34,902 nt of DNA, taken from assembly GCA_022763385.1 (NCBI GenBank), contig JALEGQ010000202.1, forward strand, positions 1 through 34,902, read 5' to 3'. Positions 24,448 to 32,057 of this stretch are shown here, one piece after another (within the stretch, counting starts at the first letter, position 1; each line of letters begins with the position of its first letter). The notes under the pieces were generated by a model. The model was not told the origin of the DNA. It was given only the letters and a program-made list of their open reading frames with translations, and ran no database searches. The translations under genes and the position numbers were made by a program. The stretch comes from a bacterium (lineage in GTDB: Bacteria > Bdellovibrionota_C > UBA2361 > RFPC01).

Positions 24448-26055
24448 CTAACAGGGAGCGCATGCGTTCTTTGGATCTTTGCTTTGCTCAGCCTCTGATT
24501 CCTCTTCTGTCTGATCTGAAATCTCAGCCTCTCGATTCTTTGCGAGAGATTTTTTACTGGCTCTGGCTGATACTTTTTGCTTGTACTCTACAAAGTGTTC
24601 ACTTTTTAAAAAGATAGATTTTCTTCGCACCAAGGTGAGTTGGTCTCTATCTTTGCAGCTGAGAAGAGAAAGAAGATGTTGAGGAGACCGAAGTTGGGAA
24701 AAGCGGAGTTCGTCCTCTGTGACACCGACAATATTTACGTATTGGAACCACCCGGTTCTCCCATCTTCTCGAAGATACTTTTGAGAGAGCGGGATAAGGC
24801 GATACGGGGTTGAAAAAATCCCTGTCAGGAGTTGGGAGGAGTGAGAGTCCAGAGGAGCTTCGGCCGAAAGCCCACATCCAAACGGGACTGCCTTGTCTGG
24901 AGAGCTCTGAAGGAGGATCCATCCAAGGGTTAGCATTCGCCTGGGGAGAAGCGCAGAGGAGCAAGCTCGACCAAGCTCGTCCTGCGAGAGCGATTCTTCT
25001 TCCCGAAAAATATTTTGGGAGGGAAGTTGGATGACGAGTTCAGAGCCGATTGAAAGATCTTCGTCCGCTGATGAACTCTGCGATTCGTTTCGGCTCAGAC
25101 TTCCCTCTCGTAGTCCGTCGGTGCAAAAAATTATGCGGGTTTTTTCTCCTTCTTTTCGGAGAAATGTTCCAATACGGAGGATCCTCTGTTCTCCCGATAT
25201 CATTGAGGTGAAGGTGCTTCTGTCATAACCAAGAGCCTCAAGCTCTTCGGCGAGATCAATTTGAAACTGAGCGAGAGGTGTGCCAAGCCCAGCTTCAAGG
25301 AGCTCCCACGATGAGGTCAGCGCTGGTTGAGGGCGACGCGACTGAATCTCGGCCTCGAGTGGTACTACGAGGAGGGGACGAAGGAGGAGGTCTGCTCCTG
25401 CAAACCAGTCATCTGGATTGTCTCCTTGACGATTATGGAGAGCAAAGAGTTCTCCAACCTCCGAAAGTTGGTGTGAGAATCCATCAACAATGACTTCATC
25501 GCGGATAACTCGGTTGAGTCCTCGAACAAACCGGCGAGTGACCTTCTCACTCCACACGGTTTGCTGATGGAGCGGAAGTCGGGCGTAGATAAAGCGAGAG
25601 AGCTCGGGGGTTTCTACAATCTCTGGATATCGCTCTCTGTGGTAGGGGATAAGTTCGCTACACTTTTCAAAGGAGATCCGCAGTTTTGTCTCGGTGCGAA
25701 TAACACAGTCCTCACCGAGTTGGTGCGAAACACGCTCTCGACTGCTTTTCGGGATAAAAAGTCCGAGTTTTTCGAGGTACACCACCTTCCCAAGAGAGAG
25801 GAAATGGACCATCGCCTCGTTCAGTGAAATTCGGAGGAGTTCTCTCTCTGCGGCAGAGGTGGATTCGGCAAACTCTTTGGCAGAGATTCGGTACTCCCAC
25901 AGAAATGGAGCTCGGTGTTTCGAGCTCTGTTTTTTTTGGGGGGGCTGTTTTTGTGAATATTGGGGTGAAGCGAGCGCAAGTCGAGTTCGACCACCTGCTA
26001 CTTCCTCGTCATGAGGAGTACAACTATTCGATGTGGAACCTGCAGCGCTCGACAA
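24448..26055 (-). CDS. Hypothetical protein, 535 residues, with possible HU-like and SUFU-like parts
   Basis: Not confidently recognised. Residues about 60-150 contain LRISLNEAMVHFLSLGKVVYLEKLGLFIPK followed by TKLRISFEKCSEL, a pattern like HU/IHF-related domains (helices, then a beta arm region). The C-terminal half has IIFCTDGL, ELVIQLPSQNIF, LTLGWILLQSS and a run LIPLSQKYLREDGRTGWFQYVNIVGVTEDELRF, which resembles suppressor-of-fused (SUFU) domains. Both are weak guesses from pattern. The tail is charged and ends NACAPC, a possible metal-binding or cysteine pair. The only start is a TTG at 26055, with GGGGGTAGG upstream. A C7A8 homopolymer run (minus-strand sense) sits at codons 38-43. No transmembrane segment. 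Confidence 0.6.
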   Translation of the reverse strand: MSSAAGSTSNSCTPHDEEVAGGRTRLALASPQYSQKQPPQKKQSSKHRAPFLWEYRISAKEFAESTSAAERELLRISLNEAMVHFLSLGKVVYLEKLGLFIPKSSRERVSHQLGEDCVIRTETKLRISFEKCSELIPYHRERYPEIVETPELSRFIYARLPLHQQTVWSEKVTRRFVRGLNRVIRDEVIVDGFSHQLSEVGELFALHNRQGDNPDDWFAGADLLLRPLLVVPLEAEIQSRRPQPALTSSWELLEAGLGTPLAQFQIDLAEELEALGYDRSTFTSMISGEQRILRIGTFLRKEGEKTRIIFCTDGLREGSLSRNESQSSSADEDLSIGSELVIQLPSQNIFREEESLSQDELGRACSSALLPRRMLTLGWILLQSSPDKAVPFGCGLSAEAPLDSHSSQLLTGIFSTPYRLIPLSQKYLREDGRTGWFQYVNIVGVTEDELRFSQLRSPQHLLSLLSCKDRDQLTLVRRKSIFLKSEHFVEYKQKVSARASKKSLAKNREAEISDQTEEESEAEQSKDPKNACAPC

Positions 26056-26189
26056 TGTATACCTACCCCCGAGAAATAGAGCGGAGAGTGTAAGTTATTC
26101 GCAAAATACCGTCTAGCGCCGAAAAGAGATGAAAGACTTTTTGCGGTTCACTCTGCCTTTAAAAGAAAAAGGTGAGGGGCAAAATATCT

Positions 26190-26531
26190 TCACACCACCT
26201 TGTCGATGGCAGCGGTAAGTTGCTCTTTCGGCACGGCTCCTACGACCTGTTCGGCGACTTCGCCGTCCTTGAAGACGATTAAGTTCGGAATACCCCGGAC
26301 AGAGAACTTGGATGGAGTCGATGGATTCTCATCCACATTCATCTTCACGATCTTCAATTTCCCGTCGTACTCTTCAGCGAGATCTTCGAGCACTGGAGCG
26401 ATGCTTTTGCACGGACCGCACCAGGGGGCCCAAAAGTCCACGAGTGTCGGAATCGAAGATTGAAGAACCTCCTGCTCAAAGCTCGAGTCAGACACCTCAG
26501 ACACCCTACTTTCCTTCTCTTCTTCGCTCAT
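26190..26531 (-). CDS. trxA: Thioredoxin
   Basis: A 113-residue thioredoxin. [22 protein letters not shown] carries the redox pair Cys38-Gly-Pro-Cys41. Asp32 before the active site, KMNVDENPS, and the cis-Pro loop [14 protein letters not shown] are all in place. The C-terminal helix ends [12 protein letters not shown]. An N-terminal extension of about ten charged residues precedes the core. It reduces disulfides in the cytoplasm using thioredoxin reductase, which is not in this window. The ribosome site GGGGCAGG just before the ATG supports the start. The gene is a single transcription unit upstream of the orphan gene on the same strand, separated by 134 bases. Confidence 0.97.
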   Translation of the reverse strand: MSEEEKESRVSEVSDSSFEQEVLQSSIPTLVDFWAPWCGPCKSIAPVLEDLAEEYDGKLKIVKMNVDENPSTPSKFSVRGIPNLIVFKDGEVAEQVVGAVPKEQLTAAIDKVV

Positions 26532-26847
26532 ACCTGCCCCATAGACCTATTTCGTTTCATAGGCTGATACAAATAACGGTCCTCTCGAATAATTTCAAGT
26601 ATTTGAGCTTGAATATGCAGGGACAGGCCCTCATCAGACGAGAGATCTCCTCTCGGTGCTCAAAGAAGGGGGGAGTTTTTTCAGGTAATGTGCCGTTCTA
26701 TTTTCTAACCTATTGAAATAACTAGATTGTGCTCAGATTCGCTTCCGAAGAAACCTTCACAGGAGCAAAAATTCTCTACTTCCGGAATCCTTCTTACACG
26801 AGCTTCATCATAGGTTTAAGTAAGTTAAACTTAAGATGGGGGGGATC
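26532..26847. other. Intergenic region between divergent trxA and SPL-like gene
   Basis: 316 bases, AT-richer than the flanks, with no convincing ORF. It must contain promoters for both genes. The one notable element is the nested inverted repeat at 26814-26835, listed separately. Confidence 0.5.
26814..26835. promoter_or_regulatory. Nested inverted repeat just upstream of the SPL-like gene
   Basis: GTTTAA-GTAAG-TTAAAC (26814-26830) overlaps a second inverted repeat TTAAGT...ACTTAA. It ends 13 bases before the chosen start codon, so it could be an operator or a 5' hairpin covering the initiation region. AT-rich composition makes chance occurrence more likely than for a GC-rich repeat. Confidence 0.35.
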
Positions 26848-27723
26848 ATGAAAGCGGAAGACTCGACCAATTACACAGACCCATTAAAGAGGACTATTTT
26901 TTCCGTTGATGCCTTTGAGCATGGCCTGGCCTTTGGCCAGCACGTGATTGATTCAGGGCAAAGTGAGTTCTCGAAGCTTGCTCTCCGTCTTCCTGGAGAA
27001 GAATCACACATCAAGCTCCGAGCGCGATACCTGATCGAAAAGGACAAGCCTCTCATCGAATTGGAGAAGCAACTTCTTCGTCTCTCAAATAGCGGAGTGT
27101 TACGGAGGTCAGTGATTATTCTCGGAGTACACAATGATCCGTTTCATCCCTTCGAAGGACGTTTTGACGCAGCAATGAAATTTCTTGCCCTCTTTGAGCG
27201 CTATACTCCAGGCCTGCTCTGCATTCAAACGAGGTCGCCCCTTCTCGTCTTATCACTTCCTCTATTGAAGAATCTTGAAGAGAACGTGGTGATTCACTTT
27301 GGGATTGAGACCCCGTTAGACTCCGTGGCACGACGTTATACGCCCTCTCTTCCAACTGTGAGTGAGCGAGTAAAAACGGTTCGAGCGCTCTCTCGATTTG
27401 GGATCGAGACCCGTGTGCAGGTCAGTCCACTGTTGCCCTACGGAGATTGGAAGCGTGATGCCGGCAATTTTTTGGAGCTCCTAGGTGACCTGTCCTGTGG
27501 GGTTGATCTCCGAGCGCTTGGTGATGGTTCCGTGCTCTCTGAGTCAAAACTTCGGAACCTTCCACTCGCTTTAAAGCTCCAGAAAGATGCAAAATTTGAC
27601 TGGTTGAGACCGGACGCCATCTTGCCGCTGAAGAGCGCTCTGGAGCGTCACTCTCCCGAATTGTTAGAGAGGCCTGAGCGACCTCAGTTAAGTGATTCGC
27701 AAATGGACATCTTTGCCGCGTAG
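26848..27723 (+). CDS. SPL-family radical-SAM-like barrel protein lacking the Fe-S cysteines
   Basis: 291 residues. From about residue 70 the sequence follows the SPL-like (spore photoproduct lyase-related) radical SAM pattern: ELEKQLLRL, IILGVHNDPFHPFEGRFDAAMKFL, GLLCIQTRSPLLVLSLPLLK, VVIHFGIETPLDSVARRYTP, SERVKTVRALSRFGIETRVQ and VSPLLPYGDWKRDAG. These correspond to LGT-x-DPYQPxE, TKSxLIxRDxxLL, SIxT and the later PxxP region. The N-terminal part, where such enzymes carry the Cx3Cx2C cluster motif, contains no cysteine. The only two cysteines are in GLLCIQ and LSCGVD, so a [4Fe-4S] SAM cluster is not expected. Start 26848 follows a GGGGGG tract; ATG 26836 is alternative. It ends before a strong terminator. 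Family from memory, not searched. Confidence 0.6.
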   Translation: MKAEDSTNYTDPLKRTIFSVDAFEHGLAFGQHVIDSGQSEFSKLALRLPGEESHIKLRARYLIEKDKPLIELEKQLLRLSNSGVLRRSVIILGVHNDPFHPFEGRFDAAMKFLALFERYTPGLLCIQTRSPLLVLSLPLLKNLEENVVIHFGIETPLDSVARRYTPSLPTVSERVKTVRALSRFGIETRVQVSPLLPYGDWKRDAGNFLELLGDLSCGVDLRALGDGSVLSESKLRNLPLALKLQKDAKFDWLRPDAILPLKSALERHSPELLERPERPQLSDSQMDIFAA

Positions 27724-27765
27724 GCTCTGCACAAATGTACCTGTGTTTTCTTCTCACCTTTTTTG

Positions 27766-27802
27766 GGGGGCATCTCACTGACCCGGAGATGCCCCCATTT
27801 TT
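27766..27802 (+). terminator. Intrinsic terminator after the SPL-like gene
   Basis: Perfect 11-bp stem GGGGGCATCTC / GAGATGCCCCC with a nine-base loop, then ATTTTT. It follows the stop codon by about 40 bases. Only the plus strand has a T-tract on the correct side. Confidence 0.92.
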
Positions 27803-27984
27803 GTGGCCAGTATATACCCCAGCGTTGCATAAAAATTTGCCCGTAGACTGCTTTGCTCCCACAATAGCAGCACATCTTGAAACTTTAGCTTTCTTCAGCC
27901 CAAAGAACCGTAATTGTGTGAAGTAGCGGAGCGCTGTACCGTATCCCAAGCAGAGTGGTGGTCAGAGAGGGCAGGGGGATCGTA

Positions 27985-29238
27985 ATGGCAAGAGTGGCAC
28001 TGATTGGTGGAAAGAGGACACCATTTTGTCGAGCTGGAACAGCTTTAAGGGGGTATTCGTTTCTTGACCTCGGTATCCACGTCACAGAAGCTCTCATTCA
28101 GGAGCTGAATCTTAAGGATTCAGAGATCGATGAGGTCAGCTTTGGGACCGTGCTCCTGGACCCCCGAATCCCGAATGCGGCTCGGGAGCTTGTGTTGCGA
28201 TCACGCCTTTCTCCATCCATCGGGGCTCATTTTGTATCGAATAACTGCATTACCGGCCTAGTCGCTGCAAATGCGATCGCTGAGGGCATTCGCGCAGGGC
28301 GAATACAGTGCGGTCTCGCTGGCGGTTCAGAGTCGATGTCTCAACCATCTCTTTCATTTTCAAGAAAGGCAGAACGTTTCTTTTTGCGGCTGAATGCGGC
28401 TCGCACGTTCTCTCAGCGCATGCAGGCGCTTGCTGATTTTAGACTTGGTCACCTCATGCCAGTTCCACCGAGTCCGAAAGAGCCCTCTACTGGACTGACG
28501 ATGGGGCAACACTGTGAAATTACAGCGCAAGAATTTCAGATTTCACGAAAATCTCAGGATGAGTGGGCGTATCGTAGTCATACCATGGCAGCAGCGGCAG
28601 AAGAGAGAGGGATTCTCGCGAAAGAGATAGTGGCTCTCGGTGGAGCAGAAAAAGATAACTTTATTCGTCCTGACACTACGGCAGAAAAACTGGGCTCGCT
28701 GCGTACTGTCTTTGATAGAAGTGACAAGGGGACTCTTACTGCTGGAAATTCGAGTGGTCTGACTGATGGCTGCTCGATGGTCTGTCTGATGAGTGAAGAA
28801 AAAGCGAAAGCGGAGGGACGGGAGGTGCTTGCGTATATTGAGGCGATTGAGTTTGCTGCAATTGCTCCCAAAGAAGGTCTTCTCATGGCTCCTGCCCTTG
28901 CTGTTCCGGCTGTTTTGCAGAGCTGTGGGCTTACCTTGGCCGATATTGACCGGTTTGAGATTCATGAAGCCTTCTCTGCCCAGGTAATTGCAAATCGGAT
29001 CGCGTGGAGAGATGGGTGGCAAGCCTATCCTGAACTTAAGCCCGTCGGAGAGATCCCTGATGATCGTATAAATGTGAATGGAGGCTCTATTGCGATTGGT
29101 CATCCCTTTGCTGCCACGGGTGGGAGGCTGTTAACGTCAGCCGCTCACGAGCTCGTGCGATCGGGAAAAGAAAAAGCGCTTCTCAGTATCTGCGCTGCTG
29201 GAGCGATGGCCGGTGCGGTTATCCTCTCTCGGCAGTGA
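27985..29238 (+). CDS. Acetyl-CoA acyltransferase (thiolase, FadI-type)
   Basis: A 417-residue thiolase, which cleaves 3-ketoacyl-CoA with CoA or runs in reverse. The nucleophile is Cys88 in NNCITGLVAANAI. His327 in EIHEAFSAQ, His373 in GSIAIGHPFAATGG and Cys403 in CAAGAMAG complete the active site. STGLTMGQHCEITAQEFQISRK and DEWAYRSH are typical of the FadI-type branch. CAAGAM replaces the usual CAGGG/CAAGG, a minor change at a conserved Gly. No 3-hydroxyacyl-CoA dehydrogenase gene is adjacent, so it is not in a fadIJ pair here. Start 27985 has AGGGGG seven bases upstream; a GTG at 27955 would add ten residues. Confidence 0.9.
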   Translation: MARVALIGGKRTPFCRAGTALRGYSFLDLGIHVTEALIQELNLKDSEIDEVSFGTVLLDPRIPNAARELVLRSRLSPSIGAHFVSNNCITGLVAANAIAEGIRAGRIQCGLAGGSESMSQPSLSFSRKAERFFLRLNAARTFSQRMQALADFRLGHLMPVPPSPKEPSTGLTMGQHCEITAQEFQISRKSQDEWAYRSHTMAAAAEERGILAKEIVALGGAEKDNFIRPDTTAEKLGSLRTVFDRSDKGTLTAGNSSGLTDGCSMVCLMSEEKAKAEGREVLAYIEAIEFAAIAPKEGLLMAPALAVPAVLQSCGLTLADIDRFEIHEAFSAQVIANRIAWRDGWQAYPELKPVGEIPDDRINVNGGSIAIGHPFAATGGRLLTSAAHELVRSGKEKALLSICAAGAMAGAVILSRQ

Positions 29239-29259
29239 TGGAGCACGAGCACTGAAAAG

Positions 29260-29303
29260 CCAGGTCTTGCCAAGTAGCCGGAGCGTTTCCTGACAAGACC
29301 TGG
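29260..29303 (-). terminator. Probable terminator of flagellin gene 1
   Basis: Minus-strand sense: CCAGGTCTTG pairs perfectly with CAAGACCTGG over a 24-base loop, followed by CTTTTC. It is weaker than the terminators of the other two flagellin genes because the T-run is short. It also sits 22 bases past the thiolase stop, where on the plus strand it has no T-tract. Confidence 0.6.
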
Positions 29304-29304
29304 A

Positions 29305-29322
29305 CAGAAAGTAGCGAGGCAC
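29305..29322 (-). repeat. Conserved flagellin 3' element, copy 1
   Basis: Plus-strand CAGAAAGTAGCGAGGCAC, identical over 18 bases to copy 2. The core AAGTAGCGAGG (29309-29319) is shared by all three copies. It lies five bases from the terminator stem. In message sense the core reads CCTCGCTACTT. Confidence 0.8.
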
Positions 29323-29366
29323 CAAAAATCTGTTGGCCGTCTCCGCTGCTTAAGGGTCTCTCGTCT

Positions 29367-29401
29367 GCTACGGCGAGGAGTTAAGTCTGCCTCGCCGTAG
29401 C
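29367..29401 (-). promoter_or_regulatory. Post-stop hairpin of flagellin gene 1
   Basis: Perfect 12-bp inverted repeat, GCTACGGCGAGG / CCTCGCCGTAGC, with an 11-base loop, beginning 21 bases after the flagellin stop codon. No T-tract follows, so this is probably a 3' UTR stability hairpin rather than a terminator. Confidence 0.7.
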
Positions 29402-29422
29402 GTTATGGTTTATTACGAAAGA

Positions 29423-30283
29423 TTACCCAAGAAGCTGAAGCGCTAGCTGTGGCTGCTGATTCGCCTGAGCAAGTACTGATGCACCCGCCTGCTGTAGGAT
29501 ATTCAATCTGGTCAGTTCGGCGGCTTCTGCTGCAACATCCACGTCTCGAATCCGACTCTCTGCGGCGGCGAAGTTCTCTCGGGAAACCGAAAGGTTCTTA
29601 ATCGCAACATTCAGTCGAGCTTCTGACGCTCCGAGGTTACCACGCTGAATCGCAAGAGAGGTGATTGCATTGTTTACCGCATCAAGAGCAAGTCGGGAAG
29701 CAGACTGTGCCGCCTCACTCGAGTTTGCGCTGATAGAGAAACTCAGTGCAGATGACCCAGCATTCGCGAGTCCAAGAGCTGCAAGAGTTCCCTCAACACC
29801 GGTAAACGAAATCTGCGATGTTGAAGCAGAGTCGAATCCTACCTGGAGGACGGTAGTTCCACCTCCAGAAAGTAGGCGAACCCCGTTAAAGGTTGTTGTA
29901 ACAGCGATACGTTCGATTTCAGAGCCGAGTGCTGAGAACTCGTTCTGGAGAGCTGATCGCTGACTGTTTGAATATACACCGTTTGCTGACTGTTCGGACA
30001 GTTCCGCAAGACGAGAAAGTACCCCGCCGATCTCACCTAGTGCAGAGTCTGCAATGGCAATCGTTGAGATACCGTCGTTTGCGTTTCGAATAGCGACCGA
30101 AGCAACTCGTTGATCAGCTCGAAGAGAGTCAGCGATCGCAAGTCCAGCGGCATCATCCGCAGCCTTGTTAATCCGTTGACCAGAGCTCAATCTCTGAAAT
30201 GTTGATCCGAGTAAGTCGGTGCTGATAGAGAGTCGTCTCTGAGCTTGCAGGGACGATACGTTGGTTCCAAGTGTAATACCCAT
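29423..30283 (-). CDS. Flagellin (short, D0-D1 only), copy 1
   Basis: A 286-residue flagellin, the filament subunit exported by the flagellar type III system. The N-terminal D0/D1 begins GITLGTNVSSLQAQRRLSIS and continues with ERLSSGQ-type RLSSGQRINKAADDAAGLAI. The C-terminal D1/D0 has RIRDVDVAAEAAELTRLNIL and QQAGASVLAQANQQPQ, ending ALQLLG. Only a short central stretch separates them, so the variable D2/D3 domains are absent. GGAGGAAAGG just before the ATG is a strong ribosome site. I found no convincing sigma-28 promoter upstream. It is the most downstream of three paralogues on this strand, with its own 3' hairpin, conserved element and terminator. Confidence 0.97.
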   Translation of the reverse strand: MGITLGTNVSSLQAQRRLSISTDLLGSTFQRLSSGQRINKAADDAAGLAIADSLRADQRVASVAIRNANDGISTIAIADSALGEIGGVLSRLAELSEQSANGVYSNSQRSALQNEFSALGSEIERIAVTTTFNGVRLLSGGGTTVLQVGFDSASTSQISFTGVEGTLAALGLANAGSSALSFSISANSSEAAQSASRLALDAVNNAITSLAIQRGNLGASEARLNVAIKNLSVSRENFAAAESRIRDVDVAAEAAELTRLNILQQAGASVLAQANQQPQLALQLLG

Positions 30284-30387
30284 CCTTTCCTCCGTGAATG
30301 ATGAGCCAGTACCGATCCCAAACAGAGGGACAGCACCGCCGCGTTCCTTCGCAGCTCTGGCTCTAGGGCTATGTTCACTTTCAAAAA

Positions 30388-30417
30388 GGGGAAAGGTTTA
30401 AACCGAAGGCTTTCCCC
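30388..30417. promoter_or_regulatory. Inverted repeat upstream of flagellin gene 1
   Basis: Eight-bp arms GGGGAAAG / CTTTCCCC around a 14-base loop that contains the 10-base palindrome GGTTTAAACC. It lies about 105 bases before the flagellin start codon. It may be an operator or a 5' UTR structure. Confidence 0.4.
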
Positions 30418-30567
30418 GCTACTTTTCTTTCTGGTACGACTGGTACAGCTTGTTTGCTGCGAAAGCAGGAATGCTCTGCAAGCGGTGGAGCGACTAGGAA
30501 ATTCTCCGCTCAGATATGGTTACGGCAGGTATATGGGATCGCTTGAGGGAAAAGTGAGGGGATGGGA

Positions 30568-30611
30568 ATAAAAAATCCAGGCCTAACTTCTTGGTAGGAA
30601 GCAAGGCCTGG
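30568..30611 (-). terminator. Terminator of flagellin gene 2
   Basis: Minus-strand sense: CCAGGCCT ... AGGCCTGG with further pairing of CTTC/GAAG inside, then ATTTTTTATTCCCAT. The last 14 bases of that tail (plus strand ATGGGAATAAAAAA, 30562-30575) also follow the flagellin 3 terminator. Confidence 0.88.
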
Positions 30612-30613
30612 AG

Positions 30614-30631
30614 CAGAAAGTAGCGAGGCAC
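30614..30631 (-). repeat. Conserved flagellin 3' element, copy 2
   Basis: Plus-strand CAGAAAGTAGCGAGGCAC, identical to copy 1. Core AAGTAGCGAGG at 30618-30628, six bases from the terminator stem. TAGCGAGG here can pair with CCTTCGCTA at 30647-30655 (one bulge). Confidence 0.8.
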
Positions 30632-30717
30632 TAAATTTAGCACCTACCTTCGCTATGAGATCTCTCGGTGTCCTCGCCAAGAGTTCGCTCCGGAAGGGGA
30701 TTCGGAGGCTCAACCTC

Positions 30718-30786
30718 CCCTCTGATTTCCGAAGAGCTTCTGTGAGAGATTTTTTCCCTGCGAGAAGCCATCCCAGAATCAGAGGG
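30718..30786 (-). promoter_or_regulatory. Post-stop hairpin of flagellin gene 2
   Basis: Outer arms CCCTCTGATT / AATCAGAGGG (10 perfect bp) and inner arms GCTTCT / AGAAGC form a long hairpin starting 19 bases after the stop codon. There is no terminator-type T-tract after it in message sense. Confidence 0.65.
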
Positions 30787-30805
30787 AAGGGAGTCTTATC
30801 TATTT

Positions 30806-31666
30806 TTATCCAAGTAGAGAGAGTGCTAGCTGAGGCTGCTGGTTTGCCTGAGCAAGTACTGATGCACCAGCCTGCTGTAGAATGTTCAGCCTGGTAAGCT
30901 CCGCTGCCTCTTGAGCAACATCAACATCACGGATCCGACTCTCTGCAGCAGCGAAGTTCTCTCGAGAAACTGAGAGGTTCTTAATGGCTACGTTAAGTCG
31001 AGCTTCTGTTGCACCCAAGTTCCCTCGTGTTACCGCGAGAGAGGTAATGGCGTTGTTGACCGCATCGAGAGCCAACCGAGAGGCTGACTGAGCTGCTTCA
31101 CTGGTGTTTGCGCTGATCGAGAAACTCAGTGCAGATGACCCAGAATTCGCGAGTCCCAGTGCAGAGAGTGTCCCCTGAACTCCCTGGAAGGAGATCTGAG
31201 ACGTCGAATCAGAGTCAAATCCAACCTGAAGTACGGTCGTTGACCCACCAGAGATGAGAGCAACCCCGTTAAAAACAGTGGTGGAAGCAATACGTTCGAT
31301 TTCAGACCCGAGAGCAGTAAACTCATTCTGGAGAGCAGAACGCTGCGTATTTGAGTATACGCCGTTCGCTGACTGTTCCGAGAGCTCTGCGAGCCTTGAA
31401 AGTACTCCACCAATCTCTGAAAGAGCTGAGTCAGCGATTGCAATCGTCGAAATACCGTCGTTCGCATTTCTGATGGCGACCGAGGCGATTCTTTGATCCG
31501 CTCTAAGTGAATCCGCAATAGCAAGACCGGCAGCATCATCGCTTGCTTTGTTGATTCTCTGTCCAGAACTCAGTCTCTCAAAAGTTTGTCCGAGAAGACT
31601 TGTTGAGTTTGATAAACGTCTCTGTGCTTGTAGTGATGATACGTTTGTACCTAGTGTTATTCCCAT
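30806..31666 (-). CDS. Flagellin (short, D0-D1 only), copy 2
   Basis: A 286-residue flagellin, very similar to copy 1: it shares the start GITLGTNVSSLQAQRRLS, the RLSSGQRINKASDDAAGLAI block and the C-terminal RIRDVDVAQEAAELTRLNIL. Differences cluster in the central region (for example FNGVALISGGSTTVLQVGF against FNGVRLLSGGGTTVLQVGF). There is no D2/D3 insert. The ribosome site CACGGAGGAAAG is almost identical to that of copy 1. A GGCCAA/TTGGCC hairpin lies in its leader. Copies 1 and 2 look like a more recent duplication than copy 3, in coding and 3' sequences alike. Confidence 0.97.
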   Translation of the reverse strand: MGITLGTNVSSLQAQRRLSNSTSLLGQTFERLSSGQRINKASDDAAGLAIADSLRADQRIASVAIRNANDGISTIAIADSALSEIGGVLSRLAELSEQSANGVYSNTQRSALQNEFTALGSEIERIASTTVFNGVALISGGSTTVLQVGFDSDSTSQISFQGVQGTLSALGLANSGSSALSFSISANTSEAAQSASRLALDAVNNAITSLAVTRGNLGATEARLNVAIKNLSVSRENFAAAESRIRDVDVAQEAAELTRLNILQQAGASVLAQANQQPQLALSLLG

Positions 31667-32057
31667 GGCTTTCCTCCGTGATTGAATGGTCCAAACAAGG
31701 CCAATCCGTTGGCCTCATGCTTTCGCCACAACTGTTCTGTATCTCTGCATCGAGGCCCTATTGGGGCGTAAATACAGGGGGGCACAGAACGGAAGTGCCG
31801 AACCAATCGTAAATTATTTGGGGAAAATACAGACCTTCCCGCTACAACCGTGTAGCGCCGGAAACCGAACCGTGACATGTACTAGCGAGGGCGATGTCAA
31901 CGGAGCAGAAGTACTACCTCCTGCGCATAAATAGACCTACGTCTGGCGACAGAGATACCTAAATTGAATTCTGAAGGAAGAAAAGAAAATGGTAACTCTC
32001 CTTAAGTCACTTTCGTAGAACTGAGTTTTTTTCTTACTAGAAACTCGGAGATTTGCC
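31667..32057. other. Intergenic region between pgsA and flagellin gene 2
   Basis: 391 bases with no convincing gene. Apart from the leader hairpin at 31699-31714 there is a GGCAC/GTGCC inverted repeat at 31781-31799 (nine-base spacer). The promoter of flagellin 2 must lie here but I cannot identify sigma-28 or sigma-54 boxes with confidence. Confidence 0.5.
31699..31714 (-). promoter_or_regulatory. Leader hairpin of flagellin gene 2
   Basis: GGCCAA-TCCG-TTGGCC, a 6-bp stem with a tetraloop, centred about 40 bases before the start codon and about 20 bases before the ribosome site. The other two flagellin genes lack it. Confidence 0.45.

Larger units (their letters stand above)
30284..30805. 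other. Intergenic region between flagellin genes 2 and 1
   Basis: 522 bases without a credible gene. From left to right: the 5' UTR of flagellin 1, including CGTTCCTTCG at 30342-30351 which recurs upstream of flagellin 3; a hairpin at 30388-30417 with arms GGGGAAAG/CTTTCCCC enclosing the palindrome GGTTTAAACC; then the terminator, conserved element and post-stop hairpin of flagellin 2. Confidence 0.6.

Noticed and set aside
24422..24450. Small hairpin ATGCC-GTCA-GGCAT and palindrome AGCAGCTGCT between convergent genes
   Set aside because: Five-bp stem and no T-tract; too weak to call a terminator.
25908..25937. GAGCTC...GAGCTC hairpin followed by eight T on the plus strand, looking like a terminator
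   Set aside because: It lies inside the orphan gene, which is transcribed from the other strand. No plus-strand gene ends here. The T8 is reported instead as the homopolymer tract.
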